A stretch of DNA of 64,000 bases from Baylisascaris procyonis. Its lineage: Eukaryota > Nematoda > Chromadorea > Rhabditida > Ascarididae. This document shows, in pieces, positions 26,796 through 39,847 of this stretch (within the stretch, counting starts at the first letter, position 1; the number at the start of each line of letters is the position of its first letter). The notes beneath the pieces are model-generated. The model ran no database searches and was not told the DNA's origin. It saw nothing but the letters and a program-made list of their open reading frames with translations. The position numbers and the translations under genes were made by a program. The stretch spans positions 37,529-101,528 of the forward strand of contig JAZARR010000145.1 of the NCBI GenBank assembly GCA_037389465.1. Reading direction: 5' to 3'.

Positions 26796-29249
26796 CTGTA
26801 AGAACAGTGGAGGTTATCTTAAATACTTCAAACATGGGGAGGTCTAAACGTTCGCAAAACTTTAAAAAGAATATAAGCTCCACTTTTGTTTAGTTCATTC
26901 AATATCCCCCATGTGGGTGACATAAACATATGAAGAAAGCACAGAAAGGATACATATAAGCAACAAAAGATGCGATATTCCAGTGGTTGTAGGTTAGATG
27001 TTTACGCGATAAGGAAATTTCATCGACATAGATCAGAAAAGAGTGCAAAAACACTACGGGTAAAACGTTTTCAAAGATGCTCTAAAAGTCGACATCAGAT
27101 GCCAAATAAGGTTACCACACATCTCTCAAATCCAACCACACATATTGGCAACGATTACAACATTCATAAATCAATGGGCCTGGAAGTGAGGAACTGTGAA
27201 AGTAAAGAAACATCTATATATTTATTATACAAAAATGCAAAGCTCTAAAATGATAACAGAAATAAACAAATGGTTACAGCTGATTTTGCCCATGTAGTAA
27301 AAAAGAGTTCAAAATTCAATTTATACTAAAGTATGCCGGTGAAATAAACCAACTATACAATGCTTTATCACTCAACGTGAAATAAACCAAAAACGGTAGG
27401 GTGGATCCGTTGTACAGGGTACGCAACCATACACTTGCCATCACATCCATCTTAACAAACTACAATTACCCAGCGACAATAAAACCCACTAAAACTTCAC
27501 ATCGAATCCATCGTCCCGCTCGGCACATCTCCGCCTCACTTCACCCCACCCCAAAACGAATAACACTGAGCGCTGCTGCAGAAGGCACTGCTTATATATG
27601 CGTGCCTACTGCCATTTTGGAGCGCCCATATGACATTTTGCATCATAGTCAAGACCAATAATACTAAGTCAATAATACAAGATCAGTAATACTGCGATCA
27701 ATAATATAAGATCAGTAATACAGCGAAAAATAATACAAGATCAGTAATACTGCGATCACTTTCACGCGAGCAAGCGTTCGCGCTCAGTGATACTCATGCA
27801 GAGGCCGTTCCACTTGGGCTATCGGCGACTTCTTCGAGTCAACCGCGCCCGCTCGGGCTAATCAAGATCCCTTTCCAACAAACATTTTCATATAATTTTT
27901 GGGAAATGACATTTCTTCCTAAAATTACCGGAAACTGGTGGCGAATTTTGTTGTAAGTGATAAAGCGCGTTTATGAGTACACTGTATCATATCTAAACAG
28001 GGTGATATAAACATGTTCCATCAATAACCCAAAAACAAGCTCATTATGAAACAGGATGGATCCCATCTGCTCGGCGGCTTTCCCCATTTTTCACTCTGTT
28101 CGTCTTCTCTGATTTTGATGATATTCATCTCAGCAAAGATAGACGAAAGGCTATTCCCTTTTAAAATATTTAGAAAAACTTTGCCTCTTCAATTCCCCCC
28201 CCAAAAATTTCGCAGGAAAGCATAAGTGAGTTTAACAAGCCTCCGATTACCTTCCTGTTCCCGAAAACACAAATGACAGCAGTATAAACAGTTCCTATTA
28301 ATTTAATAACAAGGAGCGAAAACCGGTCGGTCACAAATGATGAAACCTTTTAGTGTGAAAACGGTTCGAGGTTCGCTAAAAGCACTCGTTCAAACCTCAG
28401 CAATCTCTACTCTGCAAATGACTATACTACATCCGCAAAATTAAAAAAACTATAGACTTATAAACACTTCACCTTATTTCGGACCACCAAAAATTGATAT
28501 ATCGAAGAAAGGGGAGAAGACGCACAGCAAAAAAATCCCTCGTTGCACTCGAGGGTACCAGAGTTTATCCCGATTTAAAGCCGATCGCATGGCTTAAGAG
28601 GGAAGTGCACATCCCCCACGTCTGCGTTTGCATTTCGAAAGATACCGTATTGCAATTTTCGTTGCGATTGATATCAACATTTAAAGTAATACAGCACTAA
28701 AACTTGCAGAACGCCACTTCCTCCTCCCCCCCCCCCGCTCACTTAAAAATACAAAAGTACGAAATACATTAAATATTAAGTACCAAAAATATGAAATAAT
28801 ACAAAAAAAACCAAAAACTATGAGAGAAATGAAATACACACCAATATGACATAAATAAATATATGAATATAAAGTAGCGCCTAGACGTTGTAGCATCACC
28901 GAGATGCTTCTAGATGTTCTCAGCATTGAACCTCTCAGAGAATCACTCCTACTCAGAATCATAGAGTAATGCAGTGAAATTGTAAAATTTATTGCAATCG
29001 ACACAACAAAACGTTTGCCTAAGATGGTTATAGTCGAGGGGTTTGAAGGGATGCCTAGAATCATAGGTTTGACTTCTAGAGAGTGCTCGCTCAAGACGGC
29101 ACTGCGTTCATGCTGTTAATTTCATTCAAAACGTTATAATGACTAAGGACTTGAAATATGCAAACATACCAACGAAAACAACTTCCGCTAATTTTTCTCA
29201 CAAATTCAACAACAGATAAAACTGATAGATCTGTCACAAGGATGCCCAC
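26796..29249. other. Presumed intron with short repeat
   Basis: Mostly AT-rich. A small plus-strand open frame at 28494-28700 has no splice or start context. The 29-bp repeat below lies inside. Confidence 0.45.
27671..27757. repeat. 29-bp tandem repeat, 3 copies
   Basis: Three adjacent units starting AATAATACAAGATCAGTAAT, with about 86-100 percent identity to each other. A partial, more diverged copy precedes them from about 27655. Confidence 0.9.
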
Positions 29250-29355
29250 CTGACGACCCTCCGTTGGTAGTCACATCTATCCTCGTGAGAATCGTTCTGT
29301 TTGCGTCCTTCGACCACCGTATATATGCGTCATTTGATGGCTGTTCCATTTCTCA
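29250..29355 (-). CDS. Candidate exon whose first codon is TGA
   Basis: Acceptor TAATTTTTGCAG and donor CGTCAG|GTGGGC. Read from the first base, codon 1 is TGA and the remaining 34 are open: MEQPSNDAYIRWSKDANRT then ILTRIDVTTNGGSS. If the acceptor were the AG four bases further in, or if translation starts at the ATG seven bases in, no stop remains. The TGA may therefore be a boundary artefact. No family assigned. Confidence 0.45.
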
Positions 29356-30866
29356 CTGCAAAAATTACTACCTAAATAATCCATCCTCTACGATATTAAA
29401 CAAATTACAGTAGCACCCCTGAAAAACGCTATGGTAAGTTGCTCCATCCCATGCAATCTTACGCTTATCAGTCACTATCTGTGTGGAACAACGACGATTC
29501 CACCACCATGCTAAGTCGCTGCAATCATGTAAGTGTAATCCACTCCAATGACGCACTACTTTACCTATTGTCCTGTTCATAACAAATAACAGGCCACCTA
29601 TAGCACCAACGACAATACCAGTCTAAAAATATTCGCTTCTTATAGTGAAAGGAATCTACGACATCAACAACACCTGCAAGATTTCAACAAAGCGTATCAT
29701 TTCCTTTCTTCTAAAAGAGAAAAACCGAATATCAGCAAACTATAATGCGCAAACTTCATCCAAACAAGATCTCGAAGCCAAAATTTCGACAATGATAGTA
29801 TTCTGTGCTGCTCAAATCTTAGTAAATCACTCCATACGCATACAAGCCGGAGGATGCTTAATACAGGCGGACATGAAGCATAGTTTTTGCATAACGGTTC
29901 AAAGACGTCCGCAACCACCTTCGTTTTCAAGTGCCATCATTTTATGGCACATTGATACTCGAATGCCCATATCTGCGAAATTTCTTTGGCGATCCCTACA
30001 CTCCCGATAGTCCCGAAATGAAGTCAAAATGAATCCCTCTCCCGAATCGATCCCTCATGATTTTGGTATCATCACGCTCCGACGTCTTCCATAACAGAAC
30101 GAGGCGTCGACCTGAGTACTCCTAAGGCTGATTCCGCGGCAAGGACAAAAATCGACAACTCCAAAGGCTTAGGACAGCGAAAAAATCCTTTCCATGGTTG
30201 GCCTCTGAAGGGTGCTTAAATTTAGTGAACAGCTTGTGAAAAAAAAATTGGACCACAAAATAACTGAAATTCACGAACTCCAACTAAGAAACAATCGGAA
30301 GAGTGATAAAATTGCGCACTCAAGGAGTAGTAGGCTACTTTTTCAAGCAGGGATCAAAATTAGCCCCGAAATACGCTATGCAAATTTTACCTGGAAGGAT
30401 TAGCTGATCTCGCATCTGAAATATATAGATGGACAAACATACAAATGTCCATGAGGCAAAAAACACGCCGAGTAAAACATTTGGGCATGTCTCACAAGCG
30501 TTGACGAAGCAAAATATAGAGGTACTCATGAATGAGTGTGTCTATAAAAGCAATATGACATCAACACAACAATAAACATACAACTAAACTCTTTTATCAT
30601 TGCCTTTCTTCCGAACAACACAGAACAAACAAGCATCAATCCGTTTACATTTCGTTTTCAACACACTTAAATAATGTTTGACTTTGCTATTTCCTCTAAT
30701 AAACATTGACTGCAAACATTGCAAAAATCATAAATAAGCTAAATGCTACTAAACAATTGAAAAGATGCATTTAAGACCGTTTGTTCTGCTCAAACAGTAT
30801 AAAAAACATGTTTAAGAACAAACAATTAACAACATATATAAATACATCAATCACAATCACAAAAAT
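29356..30866. other. Presumed intron or 3-prime region
   Basis: No defended exon. A plus-strand open frame of 121 codons (29645-30010) starts with ATG but has no splice support and ordinary AT-rich composition; I treat it as chance. Confidence 0.4.
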
Positions 30867-30965
30867 TTAGTCCAAAGGCTCGAAAGTGCGATTAACGACG
30901 GGGTATTTGCTTGCGTCTTCCCACGGCCATGCACGATAACAACCATAGCAATATTGATTCGGCAT
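30867..30965 (-). CDS. Candidate terminal exon ending in TAA
   Basis: Acceptor TTTGAATTTCAG, then an open frame MPNQYCYGCYRAWPWEDASK ending TFEPLD and TAA at 30867-30869. Two CxxC-like cysteines and the aromatic content give it the look of a real C-terminus. No clear AATAAA follows within a few hundred bases. If it is a true gene end, the islands to the left (below 30 kb) belong to a different minus-strand gene. Confidence 0.45.
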   Translation of the reverse strand: MPNQYCYGCYRAWPWEDASKYPVVNRTFEPLD

Positions 30966-33023
30966 CTGAAATTCAAATCACTTAATCCATTTTTTCTTTC
31001 ATAGATTCTTCGGCAGTATCTCTATTTTCTAACCTCTCCGTCACACCTGACTTCTTTTAATATGACGCAAATACTAATATCGCTCCTACTTCTTTCATTT
31101 GCTGCGTTCATCTTCGTTTTTTTCTTTCCACTCTCTTAGAACCCCCACGACGATTTCATAAATCGAAACACCTGTATGACAAATCAACTTATCATTGCCG
31201 TTCACTGCTTAACGAAACTGCCTCAACGAATTCAAAGTATTCCTAATCGTAGAATACATCCAGATCTTCATTTATTCGCACTCCCCCTCACCAAAAACTT
31301 TCATAATAATCTCATTGACCATCGATAGATGTAAAACAGATCCGCAACAAACGAGAAACGGAAAACTACAAATTGAAATAACAAATGAATCTCGTTCTTC
31401 CTACTATATAGTTGGAAACAACCAGCATTCACAGTGTTACTGATTCACTCGAGAATAAAAGCTGCACTCAAAAGCCTTCATCACTAACACTCATTCGGAT
31501 CAATGAAGTGCTTCAGCAAACTGCGGCTCGTTTCCGACTATTTCATCGGAATGCTTCAATAAGGTTGTTCAATTCTACAAACTTCACAAGAATTCAATGA
31601 AAAAACCCTAAAAAGAATGGAAAATTCACGTACCACAAGGTTATTCCAACGAAACGCATTTGGATCGTCATGCTTAACACGTACCAAGAAATGAACGTCA
31701 TGGGGATGACCACACACGAAAACACTGCACTATCGACCTCCAACTACAAAGAACACTTTTCAGCAATACAAGGCCAACAAGCTTCCCTTAAAACACACCG
31801 TCGAGTGGCGCAACAAAAATTTCACTTGATATCCCCCTCAATATCTGTGAGAGAACACTTATCCCACATTCGTATCTTTTCCATACAATTATATCGACGT
31901 GTTCGATTGCAAGTGTTTTATACATGTCACGATGGATATTCACAGCATCGAATAAATGCTGCACTCAAGCTGATTGCTTTTTCACAATCAAATACTCTAA
32001 GGTACTTGAACGGATGTGTGGTACTTATGCTTCACTCCCATATATTAGTGCATCTTCAATTTCCTCTCATATCACTCATTTTTGAAACAACAAAAATGCT
32101 ACAGAATTAGAACGACAAATGTCTTTGTCCCACACATTACTTCCTCTATGCAGTTCAGTTTTTGACACAGCGAGAATGGTATATGGACGGGGGGCTAATG
32201 CGATTAACGTGATTCCATAATCAAATCTTGAAAAACTATCATTACAGTATCAGATATTTCATACTTAATTTGTCCTATATACGATCCCGCAAGATGATAT
32301 CCAATGCGAGTAAAATTGTGGAAAACAATTCACATAATCGATTCCTTATCCCTTCGCATATGCAATCTAGTTGCTTCAAGAATACTAGAATAAGGCGTAT
32401 AAAAAGTTACATTTTGAAATATTCGGCCTCTGATCCGGCGAACGTAAGACGATCACACGATGCTGCATCATAACCATTGCAACCTGTAAATCACTACTTT
32501 TTTTACCTTTACCGTTTCCAATGTGATAAATTCAGACAAACCCCACTAACCTTTCCCTTTGTCATGGTGATTCCAAACTGAGCAGCCGCTATAACGATAA
32601 CTTTCTGGACATCAATAAGAAATACAAGAAAATATTTAAAGGCCCAGCGTAACTAGAAATTGTGGGCATTGGGATGTTTATGGAAACAAAGCCAAACATT
32701 GAATAATTTGCAAATCAATCGGCATTTCACGCTAAAACTTTTAAAAATTGTGAAATGAGTATATCTGCTGTTCTTTAGCATAGCTCTGATGAATTAAAAG
32801 AAAGGAAATCCCTCTCACATACTTGGCTACTGTGAAGCGTTTTAAAACCACTACAGCATGCAATAAGAAAAACATTACCATTACAATAATAGCACTTAAA
32901 AAACTGTCACCTGCTCTTTGCATAGATTTGAGATATCAACGTCACTATTTCATTTCTTTTAAATATAACCCCCTTTTTTCGGTATTAAAAGAATAAAACA
33001 AATAAGATACATGAAAAACTTAC
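30966..33023. other. Presumed intron
   Basis: AT-rich with small open frames on the plus strand (for example 31670-32110, 146 codons) that lack splice or start context. I see no exon I can support. Confidence 0.4.
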
Positions 33024-33147
33024 TATATCTTCCCAGTTTCTTCTACGGTGAAGATCCGACCATGATTCATATTGATGCTTCTGGTCGAATGTGACGATGC
33101 CGATAATCACCAGCGTTATCCTGATCCATCGGTCTCGAATCGACCAC
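33024..33147 (-). CDS. Candidate exon with a hydrophobic segment
   Basis: Donor AGATATA|GTAAGT is strong; the acceptor is TTTATTGAAG. With one leading base 41 codons are open and read RDRWIRITLVIIGIVTFDQK then HQYESWSDLHRRRNWEDI. The WIRITLVIIGIVTF stretch could be part of a membrane segment. It joins in phase with the 28-bp exon at 33176-33203 when that exon is read with two leading bases. Confidence 0.5.
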
Positions 33148-33175
33148 CTTCAATAAATAAACCATCAATTCTTAC

Positions 33176-33203
33176 CGTGCCCACCAGTTACGATATTTAA
33201 ATG
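33176..33203 (-). CDS. Candidate 28-bp micro-exon
   Basis: Acceptor CATTGTAG and donor CACG|GTAAGA. With two leading bases it reads FKYRNWWA and links in phase to the exon at 33024. Very short, so support rests on the splice motifs and phase. Confidence 0.3.
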
Positions 33204-33376
33204 CTACAATGAAGAAAAGGGAGAGCAAATGAAATAAAACAACAATAGTAAGCAGAGAAACTGAGGAAGAAAAACTTGAAATCCTAAACTGACTGTGGCA
33301 AGATTATCTCTGCAGACGGAGAAGAGCACACTAAATGTACTTAATAGCGAACTCAAGTGTACACAACCTTACAAAC

Positions 33377-33398
33377 GAATTCCGGAATTCCGGAATTC
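33377..33398. repeat. 22-bp perfect palindrome of three GAATTC sites
   Basis: Three GAATTC hexamers separated by CG dinucleotides form a perfect inverted repeat. It may be natural or a linker-like artefact. Confidence 0.95.
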
Positions 33399-34359
33399 AC
33401 CAAGCCTTTCAATCCCGGAAATACATTAAAACAGTGGTCAGCAACAGATCCTGAATAAAAGTAAGGAAAATTGCCGTTCCCATTAAGTGTTAAATCGCTA
33501 AAATCTTCGTTAAGCTGCTGACGTTTTCAATTTTTGAAACGAAGTCATTCCTCAGTTTCCAAGAGACACGGTTTGAAATCTATACCAATCTCACCCTCCC
33601 CATTCTTTGCAAAAAAGATTCTGCCTAGTGACCTTTTGGTTGTCAAACATATTTATAAACGATTAGAGGAAACGCCATCGCAACAGCACAATATTCCTCA
33701 GCAAACTACTTTTTTTTCAATTCACAATACGTCACTTATCACAGATATTCAAAAATTCCCACTAAATTCTTCGAAATAAAGCGTGCCAACTTCTTTAGAA
33801 AAGTGTTCGACAATAAACGATTGTTGCAAGTTAGCCGTATGCGACAAGAGATGAAGTCCTTATGTATGACATTATTTTTAGTAAACGATGTCATTACTAA
33901 ATTAACGGTATTTCATATATGCAAGCACCCATCCCATTGCCAAATTCTGACTACCACATGCATGTATCACCACTGCATCATTTCTAAATACTGCACAAAA
34001 GTTCTAGGGGTTTATGCAAGCCCTCTCCATCTCTCCATTTTAAGAGTACGGGTTGCTTGTGTAGACTGATTTTAACAAAAACCTCGGCTTAACGGAAATC
34101 TACACAGTTCTTTGTTCAGTATGAGCAAACAATGTAAGCACGTTGAATTCAGGAGTAACCCAATAAATCGTTCTTGATATTCTGGAACGGAAACATTTAA
34201 GTTCAAAAAATTCCACTACGTGTACAGAAGATAACTTCTGCCTTAATAAATTGTTCTAGGCAATCCCTAAGAGATCCTAAAACGAAAACTTTGAAACAGA
34301 GGCAAACAGCAATTTGCAATAAACCATATTCATCAATAAGAAAGGGAAAATAAACTCAC

Positions 34360-34484
34360 TTAAAATCCACCGGTCGCATCCCATATCTTATGGCGGCTGC
34401 CCATCGCTGTTCTTCATTTTCAGAATAGCTATCGGGCTTACGATCTCGTCGATAGCAACCATCGAACGGTTAGACGACCTCGTG
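34360..34484 (-). CDS. Candidate exon or pseudo-exon, no fully open frame
   Basis: Acceptor ATATGCTTGTAG and donor TTTTAA|GTGAGT are strong. The best frames each contain a TAA: with one leading base RSMVAIDEIVSPIAILKMK runs 31 codons to TAA, and from the first base RKPDSYSENEEQRWAAAIR lies downstream of TAA at codon 5. The first would make a good terminal exon under the standard code, with the donor being fortuitous. Confidence 0.4.
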
Positions 34485-35163
34485 CTACAAGCATATACAC
34501 TCATTATAAAAAAATCACTTAGTGCCTAATAGACATCTTCACTAATAGTCTGCATAAAAGAAAGATACATTTTTCTGCAAAAAAAAAGTCACAAAAAACA
34601 TCGATCGTTCAATAATCTGATAGTCGCAGATATGATTTATAAATTTCTATGGCACCTTACACTGCTAAACTTACACACTGAAATACTTAGATATTCTCAT
34701 ACTAAAGCCTTAAATATGCCTCAATTGTTAGTCCTGCTATAGAGAACACACCTATCTAATAAACGTCAAAACGTTAAATGTTCATTTCAGATCGGTATAT
34801 ATGTGCCTACTATCCCAAGTTTCAATACACACATTTTAATAGCCACAATTTTGGTGAATGGCGACCGAGAAAATGAATGTAAAACGTTCGTTCAATTTCT
34901 GAACTATGAAACAGCATTGAACCGATTGAACACTTTTTACTAATAAAAAATTTTTTTGCTAACAAATTTTCTGCACTCACCATCATACTTGTACAGTCAT
35001 AAATCGAGTATTACATCTTAGATGCCAAACACTGCGTATACTACTTATTAAGGCGAAGATAAGACATGTTAATTTTCCATGGAAAACGATAAACATTCAG
35101 AAAAGAAATCTACAGAAGCTGAAAACGAAATAGAAGAATAACGGTAGTATGCGAAAAAAATAC

Positions 35164-35311
35164 CTCTTAAAGTAGTCGAATGATGTGCAATTCCAATAGA
35201 GCAAAATACGGTTCAGCTTTGATGATATGACCCCCTCAAACGATATGTCGAGTAGCCTTAAACGATAAGCAACATTGAAATAAACAGCTAAGACGGGTAT
35301 CGTGGAAAACG
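35164..35311 (-). CDS. Candidate exon, hydrophobic
   Basis: Acceptor TTTTTATTGTCAG and donor AAGAG|GTATTT. With two leading bases 48 codons are open and read PVLAVYFNVAYRLRLLDISF then EGVISSKLNRILLYWNC. The other two frames meet stops within 22 codons. It joins in phase with 36875-36984 in that exon's open frame. Confidence 0.55.
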
Positions 35312-35740
35312 CTGACAATAAAAATTGATTAAAACTTGGATTATTCTGGATTATGAATATTCTAACCAGCGCTACGAATGTTCTGAACGCAGATTAAGTC
35401 AAGATTATATGCTTCCCTTGAACAGAGAAACTGTGATTGCCGGCTTTCATAGAGTTCACAATGTAAAATTTATATCTACTTCTATATGAGCTTTTGATTG
35501 AAATTACACCTTTTCTGAAAAACTTTGAAGTATCATATACCCATTCCATCCCATAGTAAAGCACCACTGCATATTACGGTGTCTATCTCGAGAGATCCTG
35601 ACTTCAAAGAAGCTATTTTCTAAATCTAATATTAGCTGAAATTCTGAAAAAACAAAAATCTAACTTTAATAATAATTCCTAAACGTAACTAAGCAAACTT
35701 AGCAGTTCTTTTCAGGATTATATGACCTTCGCAAAGTCAT

Positions 35741-35771
35741 GCTATCCCAACTCCCTTTTAGCTGGGATAGC
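35741..35771. other. Short hairpin
   Basis: GCTATCCCA and TGGGATAGC form a 9-bp perfect stem around a 13-base pyrimidine-rich loop. Function unknown. Confidence 0.7.
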
Positions 35772-36874
35772 GTGAGGTTCAGGGTTGGCATATCTTGTAT
35801 AGTAAAGCAATAAGTTCTGAAAAATGCGATATCATCTGAGATGCCGCAATACTTCATATGCCCTCACTATGCACAAATATAACACCTACAGTCTAAAAAG
35901 CCAAGCGTGAATACATACTATATACTCGACAACCACATAACTCCGAAAAGTCAAATATTTAAAGCATAAAACAAACTGAATGGATGCTATTATTTCAACT
36001 GATTTCAAAGAAGAGGGAGAAAGTAGTATATGTAGGGGAACGATGGATGAGAAGATAAAAGAAAGACGGCATGGATAACCACATAGCGGATAAAATTTTA
36101 ATGAAGAAAACGTGAAAGATGCTGCAAAAAATGTTGAAATACCGTACTCAATGAGTGTTACCACTCGATCACATGAGTGATGCACACCTCATAACTCATT
36201 CTCGCACTAATCGAAAGCATTCAAATTATGGTTATGCGTATTTAGATCTAACCTTTCCAACTTGAACATCCAACCTTATGCCTTTCATTATCTAAGTACA
36301 ACCTTTCACTAATTAACTCTAAAACAACGATGAAATCAACATCAGAGGCCGCAACCTAAGTGCAAGCATAAGCACAACGGCTTGCAAGAGAACATGCACG
36401 GATGCGTGGATAATAAAACGGTGACGTCAAATTGGCAGGCCTTCAAGCCTATCTCTTACGGCTTCCATTCAACTCTAACAGCAAAAAATCATGCATAAAC
36501 CATAAAACAGAGTCAGTGGCAGCTACCAACGCTCACAAATATTCACGAAGCACCAAATGATGTTCGACAAAACCTTATGTTATCTATCAACAATTGCAAC
36601 GCATCAACACATCATAAGCGTGGGAACTTTCATTTCTGAATGCGGGAGGGCATAAAGTAGATCGACCTTCATGCAACCGTTTCAACAATTTTGGCAATAC
36701 CGAGATGGATGGGCTTATGAAAGAGGCATAATGAATGAACGAAAGAATGCATTTTAAAGTGTTGAAAAAAAACAAAGCACAGCTTGTGGATTCTTTACGT
36801 CTAATATAGATTCCCATATCATTCTATAATTGTCGTCATCCCACCAATACTCTCAACAACACAAATAAACGCAC

Positions 36875-36984
36875 CTTGAATTTCGCTCCATTCAAGTCGA
36901 ATACAACACGTAGCCGAATAACACACGTTCGCACATATACTCGAACTTATTGCCGCATCGTTGGAATTTCGCCAACGTAAAAGT
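36875..36984 (-). CDS. Candidate exon, product unknown
   Basis: Acceptor CTGTTTGTCAG and donor TTCAAG|GTGCGT. With one leading base 36 codons are open (NSNDAAISSSICANVCYSA then TCCIRLEWSEIQ). Another frame is open but for one TGA (TLAKFQRCGNKFEYMCERV). The open frame also joins 35164-35311 in phase, so I prefer it. Cysteine content is high but matches no module I know. Confidence 0.5.
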
Positions 36985-37263
36985 CTGACAAACAGTTTCA
37001 TCCTAAAGAAGAAAACAAGTGGAGCAGAGAAAAAAAAGCATCGAAAGAGTATGATAATAGGAGATCAACTAGTCGACTAGAGCGAAAGTGATACAACTGA
37101 GGATAGAGGAGTGCATAGATTAGATAGCGCGCGCTTTGCTCAGCGTGCGATGTTTGGAGATACGTCAATAATACACTAGCAATGAACTGTTTCACCAGCA
37201 ATTTTCGCTAAAAAAAAGCACTTTTTTTGGAACGAATTAAAGTATTTAGTTCAAGAATCTCTG

Positions 37264-37266
<3 letters not shown>

Positions 37267-37302
<36 letters not shown>

Positions 37303-37318
37303 ATATATATATATATAT
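37267..37318. repeat. (TA)n microsatellite
   Basis: About 52 bp of TA dinucleotides with one CA interruption. Confidence 0.95.
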
Positions 37319-38329
37319 CCAGAATGGCTGTCATAGTAACCTTTCCAGTGGAGGGCTCATAATGGCGTTATAACAGCAGAATGATGGCCGGAAGCTAATA
37401 TTCGCATTATTTCAGTGAAAATTATTGACAACACTCTCAATTAGATTGAAATATCTCTGTAAAGAAATTTTGAAAAAAAAAACAACAACAAAGAAATGAC
37501 CACTGCAAATGAACAACGCGACCGAAGAGACTATCCCCATCCTCCTTACTAATATCTAAACAAAGTTGATAGTTAATCGAAACCCCGACTATCATTCTAC
37601 TTTAAAATTGAAGAGTGGTTTTCGTTGATAAACCGCAAAAAACTTTTTTTTTTAACTCAAGAGCATCTATCCAACAATACAAAAAACGTCTTTTGAGAAA
37701 AAAACGCCCTCGCAGAAATGACAGAATGCATTAATTGGAAATCCCACTAATGACCTTGATAAATAAATAAGTGATGTAAATGAATCGCCTATAAAACAAA
37801 TATATATAAAAGATTCGATTATGGGATCGTAAATCAACAATCAATAAATTCATTAAACAATTATTGTTATAAAATATGAGAAATGATAAGAAAACAACAT
37901 TTTGGAATATAATGACTAAATGCCCGTTATTTTCCCGTGTTTGCATATATTTCCCGTGTTTTCCCGTGTATTTCCCATGTCCGTTATTTGCAAAGGAATC
38001 AATAGTTATACGATTCGCAATAAATAATCAAAGATATCATATAGAAAAGAGTCAAATAACATACTAAGAAAAACAAGAGAATAACCAATGAAAAACTCCT
38101 AAAAGCAATTCGCAAACGATAGATTTATCGATTTAAAAACAAAGATAAATAATTTTTAGATTTATTAATAATGGATTTCCAGCATATTTTCATCGTTTTT
38201 TTTGTTGCAACACTAAACCTGCCAATAGCTTTTAACCATATGAACCCATTAAAGGAAAAATATAAGTGTCAGAGGTAGTGAATCCCTTGCAAGAACTTTT
38301 TAATTATACAATTAAGTAGTAACAATGAT

Positions 38330-38480
38330 AGCAAACAACTCGCCTGCATGCATAGTATGATAGAGTTGAACTTTAGTGAACTGAACTTCGATGTGCTGAT
38401 ATCCTTGAGCGCTTGAATGCGACCGTTGAGTACCGATGCGTTGGCCCCATTCCTAGACACTTTGTCGGCAGACATCGTCT
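38330..38480 (-). CDS. Candidate exon, boundaries uncertain
   Basis: A minus-strand frame open across this segment reads MSADKVSRNGANASVLNGRI then QALKDISTSKFSSLKFNS. Composition is typical of a real protein and GC is above the flanks. A possible acceptor is ACACAACAG just upstream of the ATG at 38474-38476; I cannot place a convincing donor. It may instead start at that ATG. No family recognised. Confidence 0.35.
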
Positions 38481-39148
38481 GTTGTGTTAGGTACAGCGCC
38501 AATATGTTGCAGATATATTGAATCCTTAATGTACTACACTTATAAGCAAGATCACAAAAATAAATAGGTGCAGTTTCAATGAATGAACGTGAGGATGGAC
38601 TCTTTCAAAGAAATGCAGAAAAAGCAGAGGTAATGAAAAAGTGAAGACACAAAAACACTAGCTCGCCGATGCATGGAAAGGGTCTGTGCAAGGAACAGCG
38701 AATATGCTATGGCCAACGTTATCAGAAATTACAAGGCACCATTCAGCTATTCCCTACAGTTTTTATAAATATTCTACTGTCCAATATATTAGAAATATAT
38801 CCCTTCGAAATCATAAAGTACATCTTTAAACTAGCTGCAACTATATGTGAATGTGGTCGGTATTCAAATAATAATGCAGTTTTAGGCCTATTAGAGATTG
38901 CGATGAAGTATGAAGTATTACCTCTGTGGGAAAGGTTAGCTTTTTAGCGAGACAAATCAGTAAGAAAGAGCTCGATTTTTCCTCACTATGCACGTGCAAC
39001 AGACCATTTGATAATACGCACTGACTGAAACTCTCCGTTATTATGTCTAAGGAAAATATGTAATGTCACATCATTTCCGGAATAAATTAATATAAGCAGA
39101 GAATGTAAACAACAGAAATGCCATCAATCAATCATTAAAAGAATAAAC

Positions 39149-39307
39149 CTGCTGTTGTCTGAGCATCAGCCAAGGAATACGAATGCTGATTTGAGTGATA
39201 AGTGGGACACTCGTTGCCGCTCCCTCGCTTAGCACCTCGTTCATCTACGCCAAATCAGCAAGCTTCAGCCAAAATAGATTCTGACAAAGACGAACAAAAC
39301 GTGTCTC
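39149..39307 (-). CDS. Candidate exon with one internal TAG
   Basis: Acceptor AATATTTACAG and donor CAGCAG|GTTTAT bound 53 codons. From the first base the frame reads FVRLCQNLFWLKLADLA, then TAG, then MNEVLSEGAATSVPLITQIS. Both halves look like protein and the TAG sits between them. No frame is fully open. Could be a decayed exon, a wrong boundary, a sequencing error, or a sense codon. Confidence 0.4.
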
Positions 39308-39847
39308 CTGTAAATATTGATTGGCATTAGTGAAGTATTTAAAGAATAAAATCCTACTACCTGCGCTAGATGTCACAATGGTCATTTCTATAGTAGAAAA
39401 AGAACACAAATCCCAAGCAGTAACTCGATATCAATGCAAATAATGACCCTCTTCGATGAGGCAATCATAAAATGCCGGGATATTGCCTCTCCAAAATTTA
39501 TAATTCTATATATCACGTTGATGAATTTCTCATCTTTTAAAAAATCCTCTAACAATGCATAATTCAGTAGTTCGGCGAAGTGAACTCTCCTGCTGTAGCG
39601 CTTTTATTACCCTTCATAAGTATAACACTCTCTCTTCTTTATTTCTCTCATCCCGAACCAATGTTTAATTCTATTACTCGCTTCTTTCTGTTGTTCAATC
39701 ACCCTGTCATCTTACTTCCCCTTAGTTGCTATTATTCTCCTTATTTTTCGCTGCCTTAATCCCCAAACCGCATGCATCTGAAATGGAGTTGAACAATAGT
39801 CTTACCAAAAGTTGATGCACATGAAATGCCGCCTCATGCCAACTCAC

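Noticed and set aside
28494..28700. Plus-strand open frames of 60-150 codons (28494, 29645, 31670, 53191 and others)
   Set aside because: No splice, start or composition support; their number fits chance in AT-rich DNA.
25184..29355. YWTD beta-propeller or LDL-receptor class A modules
   Set aside because: Short resemblances (YFWDAAHGTVERG, YIRWSKDANRT) fall short of the consensus and no cysteine pattern supports class A repeats.
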